Positions 1 through 7,869 of a DNA stretch of 64,000 nt are shown in pieces. The DNA comes from Paenarthrobacter sp. AR 02. GTDB taxonomy: Bacteria; Actinomycetota; Actinomycetes; Actinomycetales; Micrococcaceae. Every line of letters begins with the position of its first letter. Position 1 is the first letter of the stretch. Below the pieces are notes generated by a model. The model was not told the origin of the DNA, did no database searches, and worked only from the letters and a program-made list of their open reading frames with translations. A program made the position numbers and the translations under genes. The DNA lies in assembly GCF_021538675.1 (NCBI RefSeq), contig NZ_JAJUKH010000002.1, positions 434,001 to 498,000 on the forward strand, in the 5' to 3' direction.

Positions 1-239
1 GTGGTCGGGCAAATAGGGCACTGATCTGCAGGGGGCAGATGCGTCCGGGTTTGCCGATGGGCCGCTACGGCTACCCAGTCACCGGACAACGCGTCATACC
101 TGACTTCCCCGGGCTCGCCTCGGGCAGGAAGCCCGCGGTGGTCAACCAGAGATTCGGGAGCTCGTTCCGGGGTTCCGGGGTCATCGAAATAGATCAGCTC
201 TCGGCTGTCCGCGAGGCGGGTGCTGGTAATGCGACTCAT
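1..239 (-). CDS. galT: Galactose-1-phosphate uridylyltransferase, N-terminal part (cut by window edge)
   Basis: Reading the reverse strand from an ATG at 239 gives an open frame that runs off the left edge (79 codons). The visible protein ends with a segment containing YDALSGDWVAVAAHRQ and then HLPPADQCPICPT. This matches the conserved N-terminus of GalT, including the CPxC motif that binds zinc in many members. GalT exchanges UMP between UDP-glucose and galactose 1-phosphate in the cytosolic Leloir pathway. It faces an aldose-epimerase gene across about 100 bases, which fits a galactose-utilisation locus. The rest of the gene lies outside the window, so completeness cannot be judged. Identification is by remembered family motifs. 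Confidence 0.85.
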   Translation of the reverse strand, partial: MSRITSTRLADSRELIYFDDPGTPERAPESLVDHRGLPARGEPGEVRYDALSGDWVAVAAHRQTRTHLPPADQCPICPT

Positions 240-303
240 GAATCCATCATTCCACAAGCAACCAAAAACGCATAGTTTCTAACAAAAGCAAACATTGCCG
301 ATC

Positions 304-332
304 GGTCCGGACCTTCTGGGATGCAGTACGGT
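304..332 (+). promoter_or_regulatory. Leaderless-type promoter of the aldose-epimerase gene
   Basis: TACGGT at 327-332 lies six bases before the ATG at 339, the spacing expected if transcription starts at the start codon. A 10-bp palindrome, GGTCCGGACC (304-313), lies about where the -35 element would be. No Shine-Dalgarno is visible. Inference from sequence only. Confidence 0.45.
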
Positions 333-338
333 AATGCC

Positions 339-1289
339 ATGCCTGCCTCATCTGCGCCCGTTGACCAAACCGACCAGCCAGCCTCCCGTCGATTCGCCAC
401 GGGCCGCCAATTCGAGATCCGCAGGGACGACGCGCTCGCCGTCATCACGGAGCTCGCGGCCGGCCTTCGCCTGTACTCGCGCAAGGGTATCCCGCTGACC
501 GAAAGCTACGGCGATGACCAGATTCCGCCCGGCGCAACAGGCATCACCCTGGCTCCCTGGGCGAACCGCATCGAAGACGGTGTCTGGTACCTCGACGGAA
601 AGAAACAACAGCTAGACATCACCGAAGCCTCCCGCAACAATGCCAGCCACGGCCTCCTCCGGAATACCGGATACACGCTGGTGGATGAGTCCGAGTTTTC
701 CGTGACCCTGAAAGCCACCGTTTTCCCGCAGCACGGGTACCCGTTCCTGGCGCGGCACCAGGTTCGTTACGAGCTGGACGAAGCCTTGGACCTCCGCGTA
801 TCGCAGACCTTGCTCAACGACTCCCCATCAGCGGCCCCGTTCGTCTTGGGCGCCCACCCGTACCTGCGCATCGGCGACGTCGCGCCGGAGGACCTGTCGC
901 TGACCGTCCACGCAGGAACCCGCCTTGTGGCCGATGACTGGCTCATCCCCAGAAGCGCCGCTGCGGCGGACGGAGAATACGACTTTTCCGCCGGGAGCAC
1001 AGTGGGCGGACTCCTGGTGGACGTCGCCTTGACGGACTTGGCGTTCGACGGCGGTGTGGCCCGCCACACGCTGACGGCAGCCGACGGCCGAAGTGTGAGC
1101 CTGGAGCAGGACGAAAGCTGCCAGTACGTGCACGTCTTCGTCACCGACACCTTCCCCGGCCGTACCAGGGCGGTGGCCCTGGAGCCCATGACTGGACCGG
1201 CCAACGCGTTCAACAGCGGCGACGGCCTGCGCTGGCTGGCCCCAGGCGAAGCATTCACCATGAACTGGGGCATCACGGCGTCCCTTTAG
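339..1289 (+). CDS. Aldose 1-epimerase family protein (galactose mutarotase-like)
   Basis: This 316-residue protein belongs to the cytosolic aldose 1-epimerase superfamily, which interconverts alpha and beta anomers of sugars. Visible family features are LAPWANRI near residue 72, NASHGLLRN with the first conserved histidine near 104, LGAHPYLRIG with the second histidine near 175, and ALEPMTGPANAFNS near 280, whose glutamate is the usual catalytic base. I chose the ATG at 339 rather than the ATG at 321 because a TACGGT hexamer sits six bases upstream of it. Divergent galT suggests galactose as the physiological sugar, but this branch also contains glucose-6-phosphate and broad-specificity epimerases. 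Substrate is therefore inferred. Confidence 0.85.
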   Translation: MPASSAPVDQTDQPASRRFATGRQFEIRRDDALAVITELAAGLRLYSRKGIPLTESYGDDQIPPGATGITLAPWANRIEDGVWYLDGKKQQLDITEASRNNASHGLLRNTGYTLVDESEFSVTLKATVFPQHGYPFLARHQVRYELDEALDLRVSQTLLNDSPSAAPFVLGAHPYLRIGDVAPEDLSLTVHAGTRLVADDWLIPRSAAAADGEYDFSAGSTVGGLLVDVALTDLAFDGGVARHTLTAADGRSVSLEQDESCQYVHVFVTDTFPGRTRAVALEPMTGPANAFNSGDGLRWLAPGEAFTMNWGITASL

Positions 1290-1351
1290 CCCGGCCCTGC
1301 CACGGCGCGGGTCGGTTTCCCATACGGCGCGGGCTGCGGAAGTATAGGTTC

Positions 1352-2632
1352 ATGACGCCAACACCGGACGCCAGATCACGTTCTGACCGCCAAATCGCCG
1401 AAGACATTCCCTACGGGGTGCGCATTGCCGCCGCGTGGTCGTGGCGGGCAGGTTTGATCCTGCTCATGATCGGCGCGCTCGTGTGGCTGCTGGGCAAGGT
1501 CAGTTTCCTCATCATCCCCGTGATGGTGGCAGCCCTCCTGGCGGGCTTGCTTTATCCGGTGGTCGCTTGGCTGCGTCAACGGAGCATGCCCAACGGTGCT
1601 GCCGTAGCTGTCACGGTCCTGGGTTTCATCGGCGTGATCGTGGGTGCCTTGGCCCTTGTGGGCAGGCAACTGATATCCGGCTTCGGCGAGCTTTGGCAAG
1701 AGGCCCTGATCGGAATCCAGCAGATCCAGACGTGGCTGGCAGATGGGCCGCTCCATCTCACGGCCGACCAGATCGACCAATACATTGCCGATGGTGCCAA
1801 TGCCCTGCAGAACAACAGCAGCAGCATCCTGAGCGGTGCCCTGTCCTTTGGCAGCACCGCCGGGCACTTTGCGGCAGGCCTGGTCCTGGCACTGTTTATC
1901 CTCATCTTTTTCCTGCTTGAAGGCAGCCGGATCTGGGGATTCCTGGTCCGTCTGTTGCCCAAGACGGCACGCCGGGCCACGGACGGCGCAGGCCGCCGCG
2001 GCTGGACCTCGATGGTCAGTTACGTCCGCATCCAGATGTTCGTCGCGTTCGTGGACGCAGTGGGCATTGGTGTGGGTGCCGCCATCATCCAGGTTCCGCT
2101 TGCCCTGCCCCTCGCCGTCCTGGTGTTCATTGGATCCTTTATCCCCGTGGTGGGCGCCCTGGTCACTGGTGCCATCGCCGTGCTGCTGGCACTGGTAGCC
2201 AACGGACCCATCAACGCGCTGATCATGCTGGCCATCGTCCTGCTTGTCCAGCAGCTCGAAAGCCATATCCTCCAGCCGCTGGTGATGGGCAAGGCCGTAG
2301 CCCTCCACCCGGTGGCCGTGATCCTCTCGGTGGCCGCAGGCTCCTACCTGGCAGGAATTCCGGGCGCGCTGTTCGCGGTGCCGTTGCTCGCCGTAGTAAA
2401 CACGGCAGTTCGCTACATTGCGGGCCGGACGTGGGAACATGATGAAGTACTGGGCGGCGTGGAGCTCCAGCAGGGCACTGCTGCGACGGTCCCGGACGCG
2501 GACGCCAACTTCAAGGACGTCAGCGTCCAAAAGCCCCCATCCCGGGCCGGTAACGGCGTCGGTGGCAAGACCAAGGTTTCAGGGAGCACCTCTGCGGAGG
2601 ACCCTGCGGCCAACATCAACAAAGGAGAATAG
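1352..2632 (+). CDS. AI-2E family transporter (PerM/YdiK type)
   Basis: A 426-residue polytopic membrane protein of the AI-2E transporter family. Hydrophobic helices cluster at about residues 28-75 and 85-110, then again from about 170 to 355, with the usual soluble loop between. The family motif region IGSFIPVVGALVTG (near 255) and a C-terminal helix pair containing SVAAGSYLAGIPGALFAVP are present. Members are described as exporters of autoinducer-2 or other small solutes, or as Na+/H+ antiporters, so the true substrate is unknown. The last 70 residues are polar and probably disordered. There is no clear Shine-Dalgarno. AAGTAT six bases before the ATG may be a -10 of a leaderless transcript. 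The stop is 3 bases from ilvA, so co-transcription is likely. Confidence 0.85.
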   Translation: MTPTPDARSRSDRQIAEDIPYGVRIAAAWSWRAGLILLMIGALVWLLGKVSFLIIPVMVAALLAGLLYPVVAWLRQRSMPNGAAVAVTVLGFIGVIVGALALVGRQLISGFGELWQEALIGIQQIQTWLADGPLHLTADQIDQYIADGANALQNNSSSILSGALSFGSTAGHFAAGLVLALFILIFFLLEGSRIWGFLVRLLPKTARRATDGAGRRGWTSMVSYVRIQMFVAFVDAVGIGVGAAIIQVPLALPLAVLVFIGSFIPVVGALVTGAIAVLLALVANGPINALIMLAIVLLVQQLESHILQPLVMGKAVALHPVAVILSVAAGSYLAGIPGALFAVPLLAVVNTAVRYIAGRTWEHDEVLGGVELQQGTAATVPDADANFKDVSVQKPPSRAGNGVGGKTKVSGSTSAEDPAANINKGE

Positions 2633-2635
2633 TCA

Positions 2636-3874
2636 GTGAATACCCTCGAAACCCTGCCCGTCACGCTGGACGATGTCCTCAAGGCGCAGGAGTTGCTCGA
2701 GGGCATTATTACCAAGACTCCAGTGGAGTCGTCCCGCGCGCTGGGCAGCCTTGTAGGCGGCAACGTCTTTTTCAAGTGCGAGAACCTCCAGCGTGCCGGC
2801 TCCTTCAAGGTCCGTGGCGCGTACGTCCGGATGGCCCGCCTGACGGACGACGAGAAGAAGCGCGGAGTCGTAGCGGCGTCCGCTGGAAACCACGCCCAAG
2901 GCGTGGCCGTGGCAGCAAAGAGCCTGGGCATCAACGCCAGGATCTACATGCCGCTGGGTGTCGCACTGCCAAAGCTCGCAGCAACCCGCAGCCATGGCGC
3001 TGAGGTAGTCCTGCATGGGCACAACGTGGATGAGGCATTGGCCGAAGCCCAACGCTATGCCAACGAAACCGGCGCGGTGTTCGTGCACCCCTTCGACAAC
3101 GTGGACGTCGTCGCCGGGCAAGGCACCATTGGGCTCGAAATCCTGGACCAGATCCCCAATGTGGACACCATCCTCATGGGTGTTGGCGGTGGTGGGCTCC
3201 TGGCTGGCGTGGCGTTGGCCATCAAGGCCCGGGCCAAGGTACTTTGCCGGGAAATCCGGGTCATCGGCGTGCAGGCGGAAAACGCATCCGCATACCCTCC
3301 CTCCCTTGCAGCAGATGCACTGGTGCCGCTCAAGAAGGTCACTACGATGGCGGACGGTATCGCCGTGGGACGCCCGGGCCAGCTTCCGTTCAGCATCATC
3401 CGGGAACTCGTCGACGACGTCGTCACCGTCAGCGAAGACTCGTTGGCCCGCGCCCTGATCTTCCTGCTCGAACGGGCAAAGATGGTGGTTGAACCTGCCG
3501 GTGCCGTCGGAGTAGCCGCACTGATGGATGGCAAGATCGAAAACCCGGGGAACACCGCCGTCGTGCTTTCCGGCGGCAACATCGATCCGATGCTGATGCT
3601 CAAAGTCATCCAGCGAGGCCTGTCGGCCGCCGGCCGGTTCATGACGGTGCGCATGATGCTGGATGACCGTCCCGGTTCGCTGGCGACCATCGCGCGGATC
3701 ATCGCCGAAAACGATGCCAACGTCACCGGACTCGACCACACCCGCCTGGGTGGATCCATCAGCATGGGCGATGTCTCCATCACCATCAACCTGGAAACCA
3801 AGGGCCACGAACACGGAGAACAGGTTCTCGGTGCGCTGCGTGCCGAGGGCTTCCAGCCGATCGTGGTGCACTGA
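2636..3874 (+). CDS. ilvA: Threonine ammonia-lyase
   Basis: A 412-residue PLP enzyme that deaminates L-threonine to 2-oxobutanoate, the first committed step toward isoleucine. The PLP lysine lies in AGSFKVRGAY near residue 60, and the phosphate-binding glycine loop is VGGGGLLAG near 185. The C-terminal 80 residues form a single ACT domain (VRMMLDDRPGSLATIAR), the medium-length architecture of about 400 residues rather than the long biosynthetic form. The ACT domain suggests allosteric control by an amino acid, probably isoleucine or valine. The GTG start at 2636 has AAAGGAG eight bases upstream. It follows the transporter gene by 3 bases, so the two are probably one operon. Confidence 0.93.
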   Translation: MNTLETLPVTLDDVLKAQELLEGIITKTPVESSRALGSLVGGNVFFKCENLQRAGSFKVRGAYVRMARLTDDEKKRGVVAASAGNHAQGVAVAAKSLGINARIYMPLGVALPKLAATRSHGAEVVLHGHNVDEALAEAQRYANETGAVFVHPFDNVDVVAGQGTIGLEILDQIPNVDTILMGVGGGGLLAGVALAIKARAKVLCREIRVIGVQAENASAYPPSLAADALVPLKKVTTMADGIAVGRPGQLPFSIIRELVDDVVTVSEDSLARALIFLLERAKMVVEPAGAVGVAALMDGKIENPGNTAVVLSGGNIDPMLMLKVIQRGLSAAGRFMTVRMMLDDRPGSLATIARIIAENDANVTGLDHTRLGGSISMGDVSITINLETKGHEHGEQVLGALRAEGFQPIVVH

Positions 3875-3889
3875 CAGAGGGGGCCATTG

Positions 3890-4507
3890 GTGCTCGGAAT
3901 GCCCGAAGGGACGCCGGTAGAGGCGAAGGATTCGTTGGCCGGGCGGGCGAAGGGCGGCCTGTTGTTCATGGGCGGCTTCGTGATCCTGCTCTACGTCATC
4001 GAGGTTATTAACACGCTGATGCTTCACAGCCTCAACCGCACCTTTGGCCTGCGTTCCCGGACCCTGGATGGCGTCCTGGACATCCTGACGTTCCCGCTCC
4101 TGCACGCCAACTTCAATCACCTGCTCTCCAACACCCTGCCGCTGATCATCTTCGGATTCCTGGCGTTCATGTCCGGATTCCGTGTGTTCATCACCGCCCT
4201 GGCGTTCAGTTGGCTGGGTTCAGGATTGGCTGTGTGGCTTATCGGCGGGGGAGGGGTTACGGTGGGCGCCTCCGGGCTGGTCTTCGGACTCTTCGCATTC
4301 CTCCTGGTGCGGGGCTTCTTCAACCGCAACTGGTGGCAGATCCTGCTCTCCGTGGTGCTCTTCATGGCCTACGGCAGCATCCTTTTGGGGGTGCTTCCCA
4401 CGGTCATGGGGTACATCTCCTGGCAGGCACACCTCGGCGGAGCTGTCGGCGGCGTGATTGCGGCCGTCCTGTTACGCCCTAAAGCGCAGCCCGCAGCAAC
4501 TTTCTGA
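3890..4507 (+). CDS. Rhomboid family intramembrane serine protease
   Basis: A 205-residue membrane protein with about six helices. It carries the rhomboid catalytic serine motif GASGLVFG near residue 125 and the catalytic histidine in WQAHLGGAVGG near 180. The HANFNHLLSN segment corresponds to the conserved loop and helix-2 region. Rhomboids cleave transmembrane substrates inside the bilayer, and the substrate here is unknown. Start choice: GAGGGGG at 3877-3883 is six bases from the GTG at 3890 but only three from the TTG at 3887, so GTG is preferred. It is 15 bases downstream of ilvA and is followed by a strong hairpin terminator shared with greA. Confidence 0.9.
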   Translation: MLGMPEGTPVEAKDSLAGRAKGGLLFMGGFVILLYVIEVINTLMLHSLNRTFGLRSRTLDGVLDILTFPLLHANFNHLLSNTLPLIIFGFLAFMSGFRVFITALAFSWLGSGLAVWLIGGGGVTVGASGLVFGLFAFLLVRGFFNRNWWQILLSVVLFMAYGSILLGVLPTVMGYISWQAHLGGAVGGVIAAVLLRPKAQPAATF

Positions 4508-4531
4508 CCGCCGGCAAGGTGGCAAAGGAAA

Positions 4532-4564
4532 CGCCGGCCCGCCCCGGGAAGGGGCGGACCGGCG
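4532..4564. terminator. Bidirectional hairpin terminator between rhomboid gene and greA
   Basis: A 14-base GC-rich stem (4532-4545 with 4551-4564, one mismatch) around the loop GGGAA lies between two convergent genes. No clear T-run follows on either side, which is common for actinobacterial terminators. Confidence 0.75.
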
Positions 4565-4587
4565 TCGTTGGTTAAAGGCGTTGCAGC

Positions 4588-5082
4588 TTAGCCGGCGTAG
4601 GGCTTCGCGGAAACGATCTCCACCGGGATTTCCTTGCCGTTGGGGGCAACGTAGCTCAGTTTCTCGCCCTCTTTGTGGCCGATGATGGCAGCGCCCAAGG
4701 GGGACTTTTCGCTGAAAACATCAATATCCGAATCCCCGGCGATTTCGCGGGAGCCGAGCAGGAATTTCTCTTCGTCGCCGGCAATGCGGGCAACAACCAG
4801 CATGCCGGGTTCAACGATGCCGTCGTCGGCAGGTGCTTCGCCCACCTGGGCATCGCGCAGAAGTACAGTGAGCTGACGGATGCGGGCCTCAATCTTGCCC
4901 TGCTCCTCCTTGGCTGCGTGGTAGCCGCCGTTCTCCTTGAGGTCGCCCTCCTGGCGGGCAGCTTCGATCTTCTGGACGATATCCGCCCGGCCAGCGCCGG
5001 AAAGGTGGTCCAGCTCAGCCGTCAAGCGATCGAATGCTTCCTGGGTAAGCCAAGCTGCAGTGGCGCTGTTGGTGGTAGACAC
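4588..5082 (-). CDS. greA: Transcription elongation factor GreA
   Basis: A 164-residue GreA. The N-terminal coiled-coil region (TQEAFDRLTAELDHLSG and KEEQGKIEARIRQL, with DLKENGGYHAAKEEQ carrying the acidic tip) is followed by the FKBP-like C-terminal domain (ISEKSPLGAAIIGHKEGEK region). GreA enters the RNA polymerase secondary channel and stimulates cleavage of backtracked transcripts. The start is set at GTG 5082, which has AGAGGAG about six bases upstream; the longer reading from TTG 5106 would include the Shine-Dalgarno itself. In M. tuberculosis greA (Rv1080c) also neighbours a DUF4307 gene and mca, as here. Confidence 0.95.
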   Translation of the reverse strand: MSTTNSATAAWLTQEAFDRLTAELDHLSGAGRADIVQKIEAARQEGDLKENGGYHAAKEEQGKIEARIRQLTVLLRDAQVGEAPADDGIVEPGMLVVARIAGDEEKFLLGSREIAGDSDIDVFSEKSPLGAAIIGHKEGEKLSYVAPNGKEIPVEIVSAKPYAG

Positions 5083-5234
5083 GGATTTCTCCTCTTGATC
5101 TGACAATGCAAAAGACCCCGCCTAGGTGGCCACTCGTGGAACTCAGTAACCAACTTAACGGGGTGAAGGTTTCATCCATTGTAGTAAATCCTCTGGACGA
5201 ACCCAAACCGGTTGAGTCGTGGGTCACACGATTG

Positions 5235-5693
5235 TTATTTTCCGCTGTCCACGATCCAGCAATTATCCACGACGCCGGACACCGCAGGGGACTCGGTCCG
5301 CAGGATGGTCCGCTGTACGGTGGTCCGGCCGCCATCGGCGCTCTGCTCGGTCTGGTTGGGACCGATTTCCACCACTTTCCAGCCCACTACGGCGAACTTG
5401 GAATCCATGGCCTTGATGGCGCACTTTGCCGTGGCGCCCGGACTCTTGGTGACCTGGTAGTCCACCTCTGCCTGGGTGCCATCCACCGTGCTGTACCCGA
5501 TATCTTTGAAGGTGACGGGGGCTGTGGCCGAGGACGTTGCAACCCACGCCGCGAACGCAATACCGACGATCAGTGCCACGAGGACGATGATCCGCTTGGT
5601 TTTGCGGGTCATGGCGTGCTTTTGGCCGCCGTAGCGATTGGCTAGGCTGGTGCTTGCCGGTACGTGGGTGGCTGATAGGTCCTCTGAAGTCAC
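5235..5693 (-). CDS. DUF4307 domain-containing membrane protein
   Basis: A 152-residue protein with a short cytoplasmic N-terminus, one helix at about residues 34-55 (RIIVLVALIVGIAFAAWVA) and an extracytoplasmic domain of about 95 residues with two cysteines (in AKCAIKAM and DNCWIV). The fold region resembles DUF4307, an actinobacterial family of unknown function found between greA and mca (Rv1081c in M. tuberculosis). The two external cysteines may form a disulfide. The GTG start is preceded at six bases by TAAACT, which indicates a leaderless transcript. Function is unknown; association with mycothiol chemistry is only suggested by position. Confidence 0.85.
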   Translation of the reverse strand: MTSEDLSATHVPASTSLANRYGGQKHAMTRKTKRIIVLVALIVGIAFAAWVATSSATAPVTFKDIGYSTVDGTQAEVDYQVTKSPGATAKCAIKAMDSKFAVVGWKVVEIGPNQTEQSADGGRTTVQRTILRTESPAVSGVVDNCWIVDSGK

Positions 5694-5699
5694 CCATCC

Positions 5700-5705
5700 A
5701 GTTTA
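5700..5705 (-). promoter_or_regulatory. -10 element of DUF4307 gene (leaderless)
   Basis: TAAACT on the reverse strand ends six bases before the GTG start at 5693, with no Shine-Dalgarno in between. Confidence 0.5.
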
Positions 5706-5779
5706 GTGCCGATCCCGGCGCCTGCTCACCGCCCACAAGTCCGTAACACAAACCCGTTATACGAAAGAGGAGCCGTCAC

Positions 5780-6685
5780 GTGACAGCGTCCAGCAGTTCC
5801 GACCAGCAGCTGAGGCTGCTCGCCGTCCACGCCCACCCGGATGATGAGTCCAGCAAGGGCGCGGCGACCATGGCAATGTATGCCGCGGCCGGAGTGGACG
5901 TCATGGTTGCCACATGCACGGACGGCTCGCGGGGCGATATCCAGAATCCCGCCATGGAGGATGCTCCGCACCCCAAGCGCGACATGGCCGGTGCGCGGCG
6001 CCTGGAAATGGCGAACGCAGCGGCAGTCCTCGGTATCAAGCAACGGTGGCTGGGCTTCGTGGACTCAGGCTTGCCTGAAGGTGACCCGCTGCCTGCGCTG
6101 CCTGCAGGGTGCTTCGCCCTGCAGCCCTTGGAGCGGGCCACAGCGCCGCTGGTCCGCCTGGTCCGGAATTTCAAGCCCCACGTCATCCTCAGCTATGACG
6201 AAAATGGAGGGTACCCGCACCCGGACCACATCATGGCCCACAAGGTGGCTGTGGAAGCCTTTGAAGCCGCGGGCGATGCTGACCGGTACCCGGGGCTGGG
6301 GGAGCCGTGGGCGCCGAGCAAGCTCTACTACGACCGTGCCTTCAGCCCCGAACGCTTCCGGGCATTGCACTTCGCCCTGGAAGAGGCCGGCCTGCAGTCC
6401 CCGTATGCCGAGCGGCTCGCTGCTTGGCTGGAAGCCGACGCCGAGGGACACACCCCGCCGGTACCGGCCCACCAGACAACCACCCAGGTGGATTGCGGGG
6501 ACTTCTTCGAGGCCCGGGACGACGCCCTGCGCGCTCACCGAACCCAAATCGACCCGCTGGGGTTCTTCTTCGCTGTGTCACCGGAGCTGCAGCGAAAGGT
6601 ATGGCCGTGGGAGGACTACACCTTGGTCACGTCGCGGGTCCCGTCCGAACTGCCGGAGAAGGACCTCTTCGCGGGGATAAGATAG
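5780..6685 (+). CDS. mca: Mycothiol S-conjugate amidase
   Basis: A 301-residue zinc hydrolase of the LmbE/PIG-L fold that cleaves mycothiol conjugates to a mercapturic acid plus GlcN-inositol, a detoxification step special to actinobacteria. The zinc motif AHPDDESSKG lies near residue 19, and the third zinc histidine region GGYPHPDHIMAHK is near 145. The long C-terminal part ending in PWEDYTLVTSR is typical of Mca rather than the deacetylase MshB. The GTG start at 5780 has AGAGGAG 8-14 bases upstream. It is divergent from the DUF4307 gene and followed by a small membrane-protein gene, as in mycobacteria. Confidence 0.93.
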   Translation: MTASSSSDQQLRLLAVHAHPDDESSKGAATMAMYAAAGVDVMVATCTDGSRGDIQNPAMEDAPHPKRDMAGARRLEMANAAAVLGIKQRWLGFVDSGLPEGDPLPALPAGCFALQPLERATAPLVRLVRNFKPHVILSYDENGGYPHPDHIMAHKVAVEAFEAAGDADRYPGLGEPWAPSKLYYDRAFSPERFRALHFALEEAGLQSPYAERLAAWLEADAEGHTPPVPAHQTTTQVDCGDFFEARDDALRAHRTQIDPLGFFFAVSPELQRKVWPWEDYTLVTSRVPSELPEKDLFAGIR

Positions 6686-6745
6686 GAACGCCGCTAGTTT
6701 CTATCGCTCGTAGAAATTGCATCTGCTCCCATAGAAGGTTTGAAC

Positions 6746-7018
6746 GTGCACCACTTGCTACTCGCCCTGACCGTTACCCCGTCGCCCGATCCTACGGGCA
6801 CGCTGCGGCCTGGCCTGTCCGAGGATCAGGTGACGCCGGGTACTTGGGGCTTCGTCCTGACGGCCTTCATCGTGATCCTCACGACCTTCCTGATTGTGGA
6901 CATGGTGCGGCGTATCCGCCGTGTCCGCTACCGGGCGCAGGTGGAGGAAGCCCGCATGGCTGCTGAGGCCGGCGACCAGGCGGACGAGAACGGCGACGCC
7001 GGGCCGGGTGCCCGCTGA
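6746..7018 (+). CDS. Small single-pass membrane protein downstream of mca
   Basis: A 90-residue protein with a short external N-terminus, one strong helix at about residues 38-58 (FVLTAFIVILTTFLIVDMV), a basic stop-transfer stretch RRIRRVRYRAQ and a charged C-terminal tail. The GTG at 6746 has AGAAGG seven bases upstream; the TTG at 6740 would be only one base from it. It begins 60 bases after mca and corresponds in position to the small M. tuberculosis gene Rv1083. No function is known. The conserved position next to mca suggests a supporting role, which is inference. Confidence 0.8.
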   Translation: MHHLLLALTVTPSPDPTGTLRPGLSEDQVTPGTWGFVLTAFIVILTTFLIVDMVRRIRRVRYRAQVEEARMAAEAGDQADENGDAGPGAR

Positions 7019-7075
7019 CGCAGTAGTCACTGACGCAGGGCTCCAGGTGGTCGATTCGGGCGGCTAGGCAGCCAG

Positions 7076-7717
7076 CTAGCTCAGTACTGCCATCATGATG
7101 GCGATGAAGTGTGCCGCGAAGGCCAGCACGGTGAAAGCGTGGAAGAGTTCGTGGAACCCGAAATGGGTGGCGCTGAAGTTTGGCCTTTTGATGCCGTAGA
7201 ACACCGCTCCGGCGATATACAGCGCACCACCGACGCAGATGAGGACCGCCGCGGCGGCATTCGCCGCAAAAAACTGCGGCAGGTAGAACAGTGCGCCGCA
7301 GCCCAAGGCGATGTAGACGGGGACGTAAAGCCACCGTGGAGCTCCCGTCCAGAGGATCCGGAAAAGTACCCCGACTATTGCCCCGGACCACACGAGCCAC
7401 AGCAAGGTGATGGCCTCGGAGCGTTCAAGGAGCGACCAGGCCAGTGGGGTGTAGCTGCCTGCGATCACCAGCATGATGTTGGTGTGGTCCAAACGTTTGA
7501 GGACCATCTTGACCCGGGGTGACCAGTTTCCGCGGTGGTAAACGGCGCTGACGCCAAAGAGCAGGAACCCTGTCAGCGCATAGATGGCCGAGGTGATTTT
7601 GCGGTCGGGCGTGGGTGCGACTGCCACCAAAATGATCCCGGCGGCCAACGCGAAAGGAGCGGCGACGGCGTGGATCCATCCACGCCAGTGGGGCTTGGTT
7701 TCGAGGAGCTCAGCCAT
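7076..7717 (-). CDS. trhA: Hemolysin III family protein (PAQR/TrhA)
   Basis: A 213-residue protein with seven predicted helices and the PAQR superfamily metal-site pattern. The residues seen are SAVYHRG near residue 58, the aspartate of RLDHTNI near 77, and the C-terminal GFHELFHAFTVLAFAAHF with paired histidines. Bacterial members are called hemolysin III or TrhA and are linked to membrane lipid and energy homeostasis; haemolysis itself is not implied. The gene has a leaderless-type promoter (TATTCT six bases before the ATG) overlapped by a perfect inverted repeat. It lies at the same relative place as M. tuberculosis Rv1085c. Confidence 0.88.
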   Translation of the reverse strand: MAELLETKPHWRGWIHAVAAPFALAAGIILVAVAPTPDRKITSAIYALTGFLLFGVSAVYHRGNWSPRVKMVLKRLDHTNIMLVIAGSYTPLAWSLLERSEAITLLWLVWSGAIVGVLFRILWTGAPRWLYVPVYIALGCGALFYLPQFFAANAAAAVLICVGGALYIAGAVFYGIKRPNFSATHFGFHELFHAFTVLAFAAHFIAIMMAVLS

Positions 7718-7723
7718 GGTTCA

Positions 7724-7749
7724 AGAATAACTTACGTTCCGGTAAGTTA
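7724..7749 (-). promoter_or_regulatory. trhA promoter with overlapping palindromic operator
   Basis: TATTCT (reverse strand, 7724-7729) is six bases from the trhA start. A perfect 8-bp inverted repeat, TAACTTAC-6-GTAAGTTA (7728-7749), overlaps it and extends toward the -35 region. The shape suits a dimeric TetR-like repressor. No regulator gene is adjacent. Confidence 0.55.
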
Positions 7750-7815
7750 CCGCAGGGTAACCGGCGTCGGAGGGATTTTGACCCGAGACTGCACCGGCTC
7801 GGCGGCTGGGGCGGG

Positions 7816-7821
7816 TAGCCT
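7816..7821 (+). promoter_or_regulatory. Probable -10 element of the Z-prenyl synthase gene
   Basis: TAGCCT lies 48 bases upstream of the GTG at 7870. The predicted start of transcription near 7828 would leave a leader of about 40 bases. Confidence 0.35.
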
Positions 7822-7869
7822 TGGATGTGCGTCGTCGTCGTACAAGCAAGGAAGTCAGGTGAGAGTCCG

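Noticed and set aside
39..275. 78-residue forward reading at the left edge
   Set aside because: The opposite strand encodes a clear GalT N-terminus over the same bases.
7825..7869. Upstream ATG start for the Z-prenyl synthase
   Set aside because: The likely -10 at 7816-7821 would start the transcript after this ATG, and the extra 15 residues lack conservation in style.
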